Shown: one piece after another, positions 31,852 to 41,884 of the stretch | Position numbering within the stretch: the stretch's first letter is position 1 | Layout of the letters: every line of letters begins with the position of its first letter | Assembly: GCF_000196675.2 (NCBI RefSeq) | Contig: NC_015312.1 | Coordinates: forward strand, 1 to 64,000 | DNA from: Pseudonocardia benzenivorans CB1190 | GTDB lineage: Bacteria > Actinomycetota > Actinomycetes > Mycobacteriales > Pseudonocardiaceae | DNA length: 64,000 bases | Reading direction: 5' to 3' | Translations under genes and position numbers: made by a program | The notes under the pieces: model-generated | The model's input: the letters and a program-made list of their open reading frames with translations, nothing else | The model's database searches: none | Told to the model about the DNA's origin: nothing

Positions 31852-32511
31852 ATGACCAGCAACAACACGCCGCCGAGTGCAAACGAGGATGGCTGGGTGG
31901 GCCCGCTCGCCGGGTTGGCCCGCCTTGTCGACGGCCTCCGCCGTGACATCGACCCCCTCACCCCGCTCCCGCAACGCGTGGAGGAGCTGGCCGAGGTCCT
32001 GGCCCGGCTCTCCGAGACCGTTGCGTCGATCGCCAACCGCCGCAACGCCGGCCCCGCGCCCAGCTGGCTGCTCGCGCCCGAGAGCGCCGAGGACACCGCG
32101 ACGCTGCTCGACGAGCTTTCCGGCTGGATGGCCGCGATCTACCTCAGGTATCCCGACGGAGTCGCGACGTTGCCGGACTGCTGGCTCTGGCATCCAGACG
32201 TCATCGAGGAGCTGGTGTGGCTGATGCACGCCTGGTCGGCCGCCTACCAAGGCCCCGCTGCCTCGGTCGCCCTCGCCGGGGACTGGCACGACCGCCAACG
32301 CCCCGGCGTGGTGCGCCGCATCCGCCAAGCCGTCGGCTCCTGCTCACGCGAGCGCCACCGCGACCGCCCCGGCCGACCCCCACTCCACACCGGCCGTCCC
32401 GCCCTGGCCGGCGCCGAGCAACTGCGCGAGATCGCTGCCTGGTGGGCGATTGGTCGTGACGCGACACCGCCCGAGCCCGCTCAGCTCGACTCGGAAGGAG
32501 CCTGGACATGA
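31852..32511 (+). CDS. DUF4913-like protein
   Basis: A 219-residue soluble protein. The core LPDCWLWHPDVIEELVWLMH followed by AWSAAYQG resembles DUF4913 proteins of actinobacterial mobile elements. An upstream helical region (about residues 18-65) may be coiled-coil. ATG 31852 is preceded by CAGGAG. Its stop overlaps the next ATG (ATGA at 32508). Function is unknown; the family recurs beside relaxase genes. Confidence 0.7.
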   Translation: MTSNNTPPSANEDGWVGPLAGLARLVDGLRRDIDPLTPLPQRVEELAEVLARLSETVASIANRRNAGPAPSWLLAPESAEDTATLLDELSGWMAAIYLRYPDGVATLPDCWLWHPDVIEELVWLMHAWSAAYQGPAASVALAGDWHDRQRPGVVRRIRQAVGSCSRERHRDRPGRPPLHTGRPALAGAEQLREIAAWWAIGRDATPPEPAQLDSEGAWT

Positions 32512-32909
32512 CCAGCACCCCTTACCACCGCATGGGCGAGCGGCCGAATTGGCTGTGCGAGCGCGACGTCGAGGCCGTCGCCGAGTTCCTCGACCCCTGG
32601 ATCGCCGCCGCAACTCAGACCCCGGGCTACACCGAGGTCCCGTTGCTGGGCACTGCGCAGTGGGCCGAGGCCGACACCGAGGTGAAGCTCGCGGCGGTGG
32701 CGGTGTTCGTGCTCGGCTGCCTGGTCGAACGCGACCCGGTCATGATCGCCGCCCGCCTGGCCGCGGAGATCGCTGTCGTCCGGACCGCGCGGTTGGTTGC
32801 CGCCCGGCAGGCCTCGCACGCCATCTCGGCGGGCGCGGACTGGTCCGCGGTCGCCCGGCGTCTGGTCCAGCGCGGCACCGACGATGGCCGGGAACGGCGG
32901 CCCCGATGA
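32508..32909 (+). CDS. DUF2742-like protein
   Basis: A 133-residue helical protein containing EVPLLGTAQWAEADTEVKLA, which resembles DUF2742 proteins of actinobacterial phages and integrative elements. It is coupled by ATGA overlaps on both sides. No membrane segment is predicted with confidence; VKLAAVAVFVLGCLVERD is a hydrophobic helix. Role unknown. Confidence 0.65.
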   Translation: MTSTPYHRMGERPNWLCERDVEAVAEFLDPWIAAATQTPGYTEVPLLGTAQWAEADTEVKLAAVAVFVLGCLVERDPVMIAARLAAEIAVVRTARLVAARQASHAISAGADWSAVARRLVQRGTDDGRERRPR

Positions 32910-33823
32910 CCGGCAGCGGCCGCGGGGGTGGCCGGTGGGTGTTGTGGCTGCCGGGACTCGTCGTCGCCGTCGGCGCCGCGGCCGCGACCGCGCACGGCCT
33001 CTACGAGGTCGCCGTCGCCGCCCGGGTGCCGACCTCGATCGCCTGGATCTACCCGCTGATCACCGACGGGCTCGCCGTGGTCGCCTACACCGCCACCGCC
33101 CGCCTGTCCGGCTCGGCGCGCGGCTACGCCTGGGCGGTCGTGGTCCTGTCCGCTGGACTGTCCGGGCTGGCGCAGGCGGTGTTCCTGGCCAGCGACCCCA
33201 GCCCGGCCGTCCCGGCCGGGTTGGCGGTGCCCGGGGCGTTGCGGTTCGGCATCGGCGCCTGGCCGGCCATCGCGGCCGCGCTGGCCGCGCACCTGCTGCA
33301 CCTGCTCGCCGCCGACCACCCCGCTGCCGAGCACGCCGCCGTCGACGACCAGCGTTCAGCCGTTCAAGCCGAGCCCCCACGTTCAACGGTCAGCGTCCAA
33401 CCCGACCCGTTCAACGGTTCAGAGCGTTCAAACCGGCGTTCAACGGGCCGTTCGGAGGCGTGGACTGCGCCGCTGCCGACCATCGAATGCGAACCCTCGA
33501 GGGAGGCGGCGTTCAACGTCGACGACGGGGTGGTCACCCCGTTCATCGGACGCATTGAACGCCTCCAAGGCCACGGCCAAGAGTCGCCGGCGCGCGACCG
33601 CGCGCTGGCCGCCGCCGCCCGCCTGACCGCCCGCACCGGAGCGCTGCCGACCGTCTCCGAGCTCGAGACCGAGGCCGGGGTCTCCCGGGGCACCGCCGCC
33701 GCGGTGCTCAAGGCGCTGCGCGAGGACGAGCCCGCCCTCCGCGCGCTGCGCACGGCCGCGCCGGACCGCGGCACCGCCGAGCGCGACGGCCTCACCGACG
33801 ACGCGAAGGACGCCCCGTCATGA
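32906..33823 (+). CDS. DUF2637 domain membrane protein (SpdB-like)
   Basis: A 305-residue protein. Residues 10-135 hold four hydrophobic segments (including VLWLPGLVVAVGAAAATAHG and IYPLITDGLAVVAYTATARL), typical of DUF2637/spread proteins of actinobacterial conjugative elements. A cytoplasmic tail follows, ending in a winged-HTH-like segment (ALPTVSELETEAGVSRGTAA). Start ATG 32906 overlaps the previous stop. Six GTTCAA words lie in the region encoding the linker (33356-33560), an unusual local repeat. It probably assists plasmid-like spread. Confidence 0.78.
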   Translation: MTGSGRGGGRWVLWLPGLVVAVGAAAATAHGLYEVAVAARVPTSIAWIYPLITDGLAVVAYTATARLSGSARGYAWAVVVLSAGLSGLAQAVFLASDPSPAVPAGLAVPGALRFGIGAWPAIAAALAAHLLHLLAADHPAAEHAAVDDQRSAVQAEPPRSTVSVQPDPFNGSERSNRRSTGRSEAWTAPLPTIECEPSREAAFNVDDGVVTPFIGRIERLQGHGQESPARDRALAAAARLTARTGALPTVSELETEAGVSRGTAAAVLKALREDEPALRALRTAAPDRGTAERDGLTDDAKDAPS

Positions 33824-34055
33824 CCGCCACCGTCATCCCGCACCCTCGAGCAGCACACCTCAGCGACAAGCCCCGCACGACCAAGCAGCACTCCAGCAAG
33901 ACCGACAAAGTGACTGAAACGGACCAAACCACTACAAGATCAAAGCCATCACACCATTGCATCACGATCCGAGGGGCCGTTCCGGCCTTCGGCCGCCCGG
34001 CAACCGCCCATCCCCGCGTTGATCTTGTTGGGTCGGGTCTCCCGACGGGGGCGGG
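33824..34055. other. Candidate oriT region upstream of the relaxase
   Basis: An ATGA start at 33820 opens an 83-residue ORF through this gap, but its codon use is poor after about 33880 and I do not call it a gene. The segment 33880-33965 is markedly less GC-rich than its neighbours. CAAGATCAA (33935-33943) and TTGATCTTG (34019-34027) are perfect inverse copies 75 bases apart. GTCGGG-TCT-CCCGAC (34032-34046) forms a hairpin ten bases before the relaxase start. MobF origins of transfer often lie next to the relaxase gene. Confidence 0.35.
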
Positions 34056-37000
34056 ATGGTCGTGGTGCTGAAGATCAGCAACGGCTACAGCCCGGACTAC
34101 TTGCTCAAGCAGGTCGCGACGGGGCGGGAGAACTACTACACCGGCGCGGTCGCCGAGGGGGAGCCGCCGGGGCGCTGGTGGGGTGCCGGGGCCGAGCGGC
34201 TGGGCCTGCGGGGTCTGGTCGAGGCGCAGGACATGCGGGCGGTCTACGAGCGTTTCCTCGACCCGCGTTCCGAGGGGTTCAACGACCCGTCGCGGTGGGA
34301 CGAGGTGAGCACGCTGGGGCAGACCGGTCGGGTGTACAAGACGGAGGACGAGTTGTACGCCGCGGCGCTTGAACGCGAGCCCGAGGCGAGTGCTGAACGC
34401 CGGGTTGAACTGCGTACAGAAGCGGGCAAGAACGCCCGGCGCAATGTCGCGTTCTACGACGCCACGTTCAGCGTGCAGAAGTCGGTGACGCTGCTGCACA
34501 CCGCGTTCGAGGCGAAGGAGGTCGCCGCCCGCGCGGGCGGGGACGAGGTGGCTGCGGCGGCGTGGGGGGAGTTCCGGGCGGCGGTGGAGGAGGCGATCTG
34601 GGCGGGCAACAACGCTGGCCTGACCTATCTGCAGGACAGGGCCGGCTACACCCGAGTTGGCCATCACGGCGGGGTCGCCGGCCGGCACGCCGACGCCCAC
34701 GAGTGGGTCGTCGCGTCGTTCTTCCAGCACGACAGCCGCGACCACGACCCGCAGCTGCACATCCACAACACGATCCTCAACCGGGTCGAGGGCCCGGACG
34801 GCAAGTGGCTGGCCGTGGACGGGCGCAGCCTGCACCGGTGGCGGGCGGCCGGCGCCGCGGTCGCGGAGCGCACGACCGAGGAGCGGATCACCGCCGCGCT
34901 GGGGATGCTGTTGGCGACCCGCCCGGACGGGAAGGCCCGCGAGGTCGTCGGGGTCTCGGCGCAGGCGATGGCGCTGGTGTCGTCGCGTCGGCGGGCGCTG
35001 ACCGCGAAGGCGGCGGAGCTGGTCGCCGACTTCGAGACGCGCTATGGGCGGGCCCCGACCAGCTACGAGCGTGAGCGCATTCACCAGGCAGCCACGCTGG
35101 TCACCCGTGAGGCGAAGTCCCATACCGGGGAGACCCGCGCGCAGCTGCTGGATCGGGTCGACGCGCGGATCCGCGCCGACATCGCCGGCGGCCTGGCCGG
35201 GGTCGCGGATGCGGCGCTGGCCGCCCGCAGCCACAAGGTCGGGGCACAGGCGTGGTCGCCGACCGCGGTCATGCAGACCGCGCTCGCCGACGTGCAGTCC
35301 CGCAAGTCGACCTGGACCCGGGCGGACCTGACCGCGGCGATCAACGCGGCGCTGCCGGACTACCTCGGCCTCGCCGACGGAACCGAGATCGCCACCCTGC
35401 TCGACGAGCTGACCGAGCAGGCGTTGGCGTTCGCGACGCCGATGGACACCGCCCGCCCCGCCGAGGAGGTGTTGCCGGCGGCGTTGCGGCTGGCCAACGG
35501 GGATTCGGCCTACGCGAAGCCCGGTGGGCGGCTCTACTCGACCCCGGATCACGTGCGGATCGAGCAGGTGCTCACCGCGGCCGCCGCCGAGGGCGGCGCC
35601 GCCGCGCTGCCGGCTCATGCGGCGGCGCGGTTCCTCGCCGGGCTGGCCGAGCAAGGCATCGAGCTCGGCGTCGACCAGGCCGCCGCCGTGCGGGGCGTGC
35701 TCACCTCCGGAGCGCGGATCGAGTCGCTGGTCGGGCCGGCTGGGACGGGCAAGTCGTTCGTCGTCGGCGCGATCGCCCGCGGGTGGACGACCGCGGACCG
35801 CCCCGATGGCACGGCCGCCGGCCGGGTGTTCGGGCTCGCCACCTCCCAGGTCGCCACCGACGTGCTCACCGGGGAGGGGCTGACCGCCCGCAACGTCGCC
35901 CGCTGGCTCGCCACCCAGGACCGGCTCGCCGCCCCGCTCGCTGAGGGTCGGGCGGTCGGTGACAACGCGGGGTGGGCGCTGCGCGGCGGGGACCTGGTGG
36001 TCGTCGACGAGTCCGCGATGACCGACACCGCCGCGCTGGCCGCGATCCACCGCCACGTGGACGCCGCCGGGGCGAAGCTGCTGCTCGTCGGGGACCACAA
36101 GCAGCTCGCCGCCGTCGGCGCCGGCGGTGGCATGGACCTGCTCGCCGGCGCCGGCGCCCGCTACGAGCTCGCCGAGGCCCGCCGGTTCACCGCACCGTGG
36201 GAGCGCGGGGCGTCGCTGCGGCTCCGCGCGGGCGACGAGACGGTCCTGCGCGACTACTTTGAGCAGGGCCGGCTCGTCGACGCCGGCACGCCGGAGGCCG
36301 CCGAGCAGTCCGCCGCGACCGCATGGCTGGCCGATACCCTGGCCGGGCGCCGGTCGCTGCTGCTGGTCGACACCAACGACCAAGCCGCGAAGCTGTCCGC
36401 GCAGCTGCGCGCCGAGCTGGTCCGGCTCGGCCGGGTCGCCGAGGACGGGGTGCCGCTGGGGTTGCAGGGCGTCTACGCCGGGGTCGGGGACCTGGTCCAG
36501 GCCCGCCGCAACGGCTGGCACCTCGCTGGCGTCGAGGGCAACCGGCGCGGGCCGATCAACCGCGAGACCTACCGGGTCACCGCGACCCGCCCCGACGGCT
36601 CACTTGAGGTCGCGGTGATCACCGGTTGCGGCCCCGGCGGCGACGAGCTGGGCGAGGCGATCGTGCTCCCTGCCGACTACGTCGCCGGACACATCGCCCT
36701 CGGCTACGCCTCCACGGTCCACGCCGCCCAAGGCGCGACCGTGGACACCAGCCACACCGTCGTCACCGGCCAGACCGGGCCGGCCGCGCTCTACGTCGGC
36801 ATGTCCCGGGGCCGCGCCAGCAACACCGCCCACGTCACTACCACGACCACGGTGGCGGACCCGGCCGACGGTCGACCCGACCAGACCGAGCACCGCCACC
36901 CCGTCGCCGTGCTGGCCGGGCTGCTCGACCCCGACGACCTCACCGTGTCCCGCTCCGCCCTGGCGACCGCGGCCGACTCCGCCGCGAAGATCGGCAGCCT

Positions 37001-40000
37001 GCGCGCGGCGGTGGAGCTGCTCGCCGACGCCGCCCAGCTCGCCGCGACCGAACGCACCGCCTCCTGGCTCGACCAGCTCACCGCCGACGGCGTCCTGTCG
37101 ATCGCGGACCGGCGGCGGATCGCCGCCGAGGACGGTGCCGCGTCGTTGACCCGGATCCTGCGCCGGGCCGAGCTCGCCGGCCACAACCCGCGCGCCGTCC
37201 TCACGGTCGCGGTCGAGGGCCGGCCGCTGGACGGGGCGCGGAACCTGACCAACGTCATCTACACCCGCATCACCGACGCCGGCCTGCCGCTGGACCCGAC
37301 CGCCGACACGTGGGCGGCTCGCGTTCCCCGGCTCGATGACCCGACCTGGCAGACCTACCTCGACCAGCTCGCCGGCGTCATCGACGAGCGCACCGCCGCG
37401 CTCGGCGCAGCCGCGGCCGACGAGCAGCCGGCCTGGGCGGTCGAGGCGTTCGGGCCCCCGCCCGCAGACATCGAAGGCGGGCAGCGGTGGCGGGCCGCGG
37501 TCGCCGCCGTCGCCGCGCACCGCGAACTCGGCGGCCTCGACGCCGCCGCCGAGGACAGCCGCGGCGACGTGCTCGGCCGCGCGCCCAAGCCCGGTCAGAT
37601 CGAGCGCTACGCCGCCTACCGCGCCGCGTGGGCGGCGCTCGGGCGTCCCGAGGTCGCCCGGGAGACCGCGGAGCTCTCCGACGGGCAACTGCGGATGCGG
37701 ATCCGCGGCGCGGCCCGCGACGAACCCTGGGCGCCCCGATTCGTCGGCAACGAACTCGCCGCCACCCGCCAAGCAGCCGACGCCCACCGCCGCACCGCCA
37801 CCCTGCGCCGCGCCGAAGCCGACGCCGCCACCGACCCGGCCGAGCAGACCCGGCTCATTCAGGAAGCTACTGACGCGACCGCGCTGGCCGAGACCCTCGA
37901 CGCGCGTACCACCGAGCTGGAGCGGCTCGACGACGTCCGCGCTCGCTGGCTCGCCCACACCGCTGGGAACCGTGCCGCCGCCGACGAGGCCCGGCGCGTG
38001 CTCGCCGACCGCCACGCCGACACCGAGCCCGAGCCGGAGGTCACCGCCGAGGAATGGCTGGCCGTAGCCCGCGCAGCCGAGGCGGCCGAGGACCCCTACC
38101 GCGACATCACCGACACCGATCTCACCGACCTGACCTCCGATGCTGCAGCCCCGCCTGAGCACCGGCGCGACGGCGAGGCCGTGCTGGTCGAGACCGCCGT
38201 CGAGGACGTTCGCGAAGCAGCGGCCGGCGAACCCCGCCCCACCGGTGAGGACGTGGTGCGGGTGCCCAGCGCCGACGAGGTCACCGCGGCGCTCGACCGC
38301 GCTGCCCGCTCGCTACGTGAGATCGAAGCCCGCGAGCTCGCTGAGCAGGCCGAGGCCGAGCACCGCGCCGCCGAGCTCAACCGCTGGCACACCGACGACG
38401 TGCGCCGTGAGGTGCTGGAGATTCGAGTGGAGGTGGAAGACCTTTGCCTCTGACCTGTCGCAGCAGGTCGGTGAAGCTGAGGGCAGCCTGACCCGGGTGA
38501 TGGCGGGGAGGGCGGGAGCAGCCCTGACAAAGCCGGGACGTGCCAGCACTGCCAGATGGTGCGGGCTCGGCGAGCGTGATGGGAAGGAGTACGCGAGGAA
38601 CCGGCGTTTTACGTCTCTCAACGTGCCACCGGCTCAACCTGGCGGATCTGGGCCGGAAGCGGTGCGCACCCGCCGCGCTGCAAGCGTGTCGGGGAACTCC
38701 CGGGCTGGCATGTCGTCGCTGGTCGGGAGGCCACGAGGAAGGTCTGCGGCGTACTCGTGGCGATGCCGCAGGGACAGAGTCGGGCTCCTAGTCCATCGAG
38801 CGAATCACAGTGAACACGGGAACCCTCCCGGGTCTTGCCCGCAGGCTGCGTGTCCGACGTGGCGGGTGGGCTGAGCGCATCGACCGCTGAGCGATCCGGG
38901 TGGGGGCGGAGCCGCCGTAGTACTCCGAGCCGGGGAGAGCCCGCGCACATGGGGAAGGGCGGCAGCGGTTTCGAGAAGGGAGGAGGCTGCAATGCCGAAA
39001 GACGCGCCGCCGAATGGCGACGCTCCAGAGCCGGCGACCCGGGAAGGGTCGTGGGCGCGGGTATCGGGGATGCAGGCCAAGCTTCACCATTGGGCGGCGT
39101 CCGAGCCTGGCCGCCGGTTCGACGACCTGTTCAACCTCCTGCACGACCCGGCGACGCTGAGGGTGGCGTTGGATCGGGTCGCTGGCAACACCGGGGCCCG
39201 GACTCGTGGCGTGGACGGCCTTCGGGTCGCCGACGTCGAGGACGACATCGGGTCGGCGGTGTTCCTGGACGACGTGCGCACCCAGCTCAAGACGGGTGTG
39301 TTCCTGCCCCTGCCGGTGCGGGAACGCAAGATTCCCAAGCCAGGTGGGAGCGGGAAGCTGCGTGCCCTGGGCATTCCCACGGTCGCGGATCGAGTTGTCC
39401 AGGCCGCGTTGAAGTTGGTGCTGGAGCCGATCTTCGAGGCCGACTTCCGTCCGGTCTCCTACGGGTTTCGGCCCAAGCGGCGAGCTCATGACGCGATCGC
39501 TGAGATCCACTTGTTCGGCACCAACGGCTACCGGTGGGTGCTGGACGCGGACATCGAGGCGTGTTTCGACACCATCGACCACACCGCCCTGATGGAGCGG
39601 GTCCGGGCGAGGGTGAGCGATAGGCGCGTCCTGGCGCTGGTCAAGGGGTTCCTCAAGGCCGGGCTGCTCACTGAGCTCGGCGAGGAACGGGACACCCCGA
39701 CCGGCACGCCGCAAGGGGGCATCCTGTCTCCGCTGCTGGCCAACATCGCCTTGTCGGTGCTCGATGAGCACCTGCACCGGCCATGGCGGCCGGGTGGGGA
39801 GATGTCGACCAAGTATCGACGCGGGCGCCGTCGCGCCGAGGAGTTGCCGACGTGGCGGATCGTGCGCTACGCCGATGACTTTGTCGTCCTGGTCCACGGG
39901 ACCAGGACCGACACCGAGGCGGTGCGTGAGGAGGTCGCTCGTGTGCTCGCACCGATGGGTCTGCGGCTCTCACCGGCCAAGACCACGGTCGTGCACATGA

Positions 40001-40649
40001 GCGAGGGGTTCGACTTCTTGGGGTTCCGCATCCAGTGGCGCCGCAAGCGAGGAACGAACAAGTGGCACGTCTACACCTTCATCGCCGACCGGCCCGTCCG
40101 GTCGGTGAAGGCGAAGATCCGGGCCCTGACCCGCAGGAACTCGCAGCTGGACCTGGGATACGTGCTGACTCGGCTCAACCAGATGATGCGCGGCTGGGCG
40201 GCCTACTTCCGCCACGCGGTGGCCAAGCACACCTTCGCCGTGATCGCCGAGTTCGCCTGGCGACGGGTGGTCACGATGGTGCGCAACCGCCACCACTGGC
40301 AGTGGGCCGACGTCCGTCGCTGGCTCATCGGCCCTACCGGGCGATGGCTACCACCAGCGGCTGACGGGATCGAGCTGTTCAACATGGCGACGGTGCCGGT
40401 GACCCGGTACCGCTACCGCAGCAAGATCCCCAACCCTTGGGTCCTACCGAGCAACGCCTAATGACAGAAGCCGTGGAGAGCCCGTTGCGTGGAGACGCGC
40501 ACGGCGGGTTCGGCGAGCGGCCTGGGGAAACGGGCCGGGAGAAACCCCGGCACCGCGCCCCAGGCCGACTCAACCACGCCCATGCCGACGACTACGAGGC
40601 TGAGATCGGCGACGACTACGCCGACGCCCTCGACTCCGCGCCGGCATAG
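34056..40649 (+). CDS. MobF-family relaxase-helicase, interrupted by a group II intron
   Basis: TrwC/TraI-like relaxase that nicks oriT and unwinds the transferred strand. Exon 1 (34056-38399) gives 1,448 residues; exon 2 (40575-40649) adds 24, ending ADALDSAPA. The relaxase domain has tyrosines Tyr15 and Tyr27/Tyr28 and the metal-binding histidine motif in QHDSRDHDPQLHIHN (about residues 225-240). The helicase has Walker A GPAGTGKSF (about 560), Walker B LVVVDESAM (about 648) and YASTVHAAQGATVDTSH (about 885). Unspliced RNA gives a 1,465-residue product ending VEVEDLCL at 38453. Splicing costs only the last residues, so both forms may work. Confidence 0.88.
38992..40461 (+). CDS. ltrA: Group II intron reverse transcriptase/maturase
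   Basis: A 489-residue LtrA-type protein. The RT palm has YADDFVVLVHGTRTD (catalytic DD), GTPQGGILSPLLANIALSVL and VLDADIEACFDTIDH. The fingers have RALGIPTVADRVVQAALKLV. A maturase X domain (about residues 370-470) includes LTRLNQMMRGWAAYFRHAVA. No HNH endonuclease domain is evident at the C-terminus, so mobility probably relies on primed replication forks. ATG 38992 has GGGAGGAGG upstream. The frame is complete. Confidence 0.92.
   Translation: MPKDAPPNGDAPEPATREGSWARVSGMQAKLHHWAASEPGRRFDDLFNLLHDPATLRVALDRVAGNTGARTRGVDGLRVADVEDDIGSAVFLDDVRTQLKTGVFLPLPVRERKIPKPGGSGKLRALGIPTVADRVVQAALKLVLEPIFEADFRPVSYGFRPKRRAHDAIAEIHLFGTNGYRWVLDADIEACFDTIDHTALMERVRARVSDRRVLALVKGFLKAGLLTELGEERDTPTGTPQGGILSPLLANIALSVLDEHLHRPWRPGGEMSTKYRRGRRRAEELPTWRIVRYADDFVVLVHGTRTDTEAVREEVARVLAPMGLRLSPAKTTVVHMSEGFDFLGFRIQWRRKRGTNKWHVYTFIADRPVRSVKAKIRALTRRNSQLDLGYVLTRLNQMMRGWAAYFRHAVAKHTFAVIAEFAWRRVVTMVRNRHHWQWADVRRWLIGPTGRWLPPAADGIELFNMATVPVTRYRYRSKIPNPWVLPSNA
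40478..40511 (+). ncRNA. Group II intron domain V
   Basis: A 34-base hairpin: CCCG pairs with CGGG and GCGT with ACGC around a GGAG tetraloop, and the catalytic triad AGC is at 40479-40481. It starts 16 bases after the maturase stop, the usual position. Domain VI and the branch-point A follow before the 3' splice site at 40574. Confidence 0.85.
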
Positions 40650-40725
40650 CCGAGCCGGCGAGGACCTCTCAACGCACGGCGGCCGGACCTGAATCGAGGT
40701 CGGCCGCCGTGTCGTTGGACGTGGC

Positions 40726-41300
40726 TCAGCCCGCGACGGCCGATCGTGCGCGTTCGGAGATCGCCCACAGCCTCGCTTGGCACTCCTCCCGCTCGGCGGC
40801 GAGGATGCGCTCGGCGTTGCCGTCGAACACCGGGCCATCAGCCGCGGATCCGGCAGCTGCCCGAGAAGCCACGCCAGCGCCACCGTCACCCCATGCATGT
40901 GCTGGCGGGTGTAGCCATCACCCACCCGGGCCGCCCACCCGTCCGCGCTGATCCGATCCGCCGGGGCGATACCCCGGGCGGCCCACCACTTCGAGCCCGG
41001 ATACGGGGCGCTCTCGGCGATCGCGTCCGCGACCAGCAGCGCCGCCAAGGCCGCCGACTCGGTCGGCAAGCCCTCACCCAATGGCCCGCGCGTCTGTTCG
41101 CCGTCCTCCGCGCCCAGCCACGACAGGCTCACCCAGGACCCCAACGCCTGCGGCGCCCGCGTCGTGCCGAACACCCGCAGCAGGAACTGTTCGGTATCCT
41201 CGACGGCCCGCAGCGGCGGGACAACCCACTCCGGCACACTGCGCAACGTCGACATGGGTCCGAGTGCGTCGGTCGCCACGGACAATTCCGCCGTCAGCAA
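40726..41300 (-). pseudogene. Hypothetical element protein, frameshifted
   Basis: The leftward frame from 41300 encodes about 155 residues with good coding bias (MLTAELSVATDALGPMSTLR ... HGVTVALAWLLGQLPDPRLM). Near 40833 the coding signal shifts frame and continues PVFDGNAERILAAEREECQA then RLWAISERARSAVAG, with a stop at 40726. Together they make an about 191-residue protein. It converges on the relaxase gene's end. The family is not recognised. A sequencing error cannot be excluded. Confidence 0.5.
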
Positions 41301-41441
41301 TGGTGCCGAATTCAGATGGCTATTGACATGAGCGCGTCAATTTCTGCGCGCGGTCATTCTGTCTTCGGGAGCCGAGCCGGTCCCTCGGCGGTGATCGGAC
41401 TGCCCAGAAGCGCCGGTTCCCGCTGTCTGTCCCGGAAGGGT

Positions 41442-41780
41442 CTACGGCCGGGCGGTGACGGCGTCGCGTGCGGCGGGCGTCGTGGCGAAGATCTGTTCGA
41501 GGAGGGGGCGCACGGCCGGGTTCTCGACGGTGTAGTAGACGAATGTGGCTTCGCGGCGGTTCTGCACGTAACCAGCCAAGCGCAGCTTGCTCAGGTGCTG
41601 GCTGACCGCGGTGGGTGTGGCGCCGACGAGCTCGGCCAGGCAGGCGACGGAGCTCTCGCCCTGCAGCAGGGCCCAGAGGATCTTCATCCGGGTTGGGTCG
41701 GACAGCATGCGCAGCACGTCGGCCGCCCGGCGGACCTCGTCCTCGGCCGGCATCTCAAACCCGGCGATCGACTCGTGCAC
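41442..41780 (-). CDS. ArsR/SmtB-family metal-sensing repressor
   Basis: A 112-residue winged-helix repressor: [20 protein letters not shown], then [20 protein letters not shown] (recognition helix) and the wing around [20 protein letters not shown]. The only cysteine is in [11 protein letters not shown], so the metal site is not a classical ELCVC pair and may use C-terminal ligands. It diverges from a P1B-type ATPase across a 104-base spacer that holds an inverted repeat. The pair resembles NmtR/CmtR-type metal efflux regulation. Confidence 0.88.
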   Translation of the reverse strand: MHESIAGFEMPAEDEVRRAADVLRMLSDPTRMKILWALLQGESSVACLAELVGATPTAVSQHLSKLRLAGYVQNRREATFVYYTVENPAVRPLLEQIFATTPAARDAVTARP

Positions 41781-41842
41781 GCCGGGAGTCTATCGGACCT
41801 GAACACCTACGAAGTCGTTCAGTTCATGATCTTATAGGTCAC

Positions 41843-41877
41843 ATCCCTACGTACCTTCGCGTATACGTAGGTACGTT
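41843..41877. promoter_or_regulatory. Probable ArsR operator in the divergent promoter
   Basis: CCTACGTACC (41846-41855) and ACGTAGGTACGT (41865-41876) form overlapping inverted repeats around TTCGCGTAT. The site is less than 10 bases from the ATPase start and 65 bases from the ArsR start. Its position and dyad symmetry fit ArsR/SmtB binding. Confidence 0.6.
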
Positions 41878-41884
41878 GACTTGT

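Larger units (their letters stand above)
38400..40574 (+). mobile_element. Group II intron inside the relaxase gene
   Basis: The 5' end GTGCGCC matches the GTGYG consensus. Domain IV carries a reverse transcriptase ORF. Domain V lies at 40478-40511 (GAGCCCGTTGCGTGGAGACG then CGCACGGCGGGTTC, 34 bases with AGC). Domain VI is a long hairpin (GGCCTGGGG/CCCCAGGCC) with an A seven bases from the 3' end in GACTCAAC. GTCGTCG at 38712-38718 is the exact complement of CGACGAC at the end of exon 1 and is a candidate EBS1. Exon frames join without a shift. Length is 2,175 bases. Confidence 0.85.

Noticed and set aside
33820..34071. 83-residue ORF between DUF2637 and the relaxase
   Set aside because: ATGA start fits the operon, but codon bias is lost after about 20 codons and the segment looks non-coding.
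33792..36521. 909-codon leftward ORF opposite the relaxase
   Set aside because: Antisense shadow of the MobF gene; composition is typical of reverse-complement reading.
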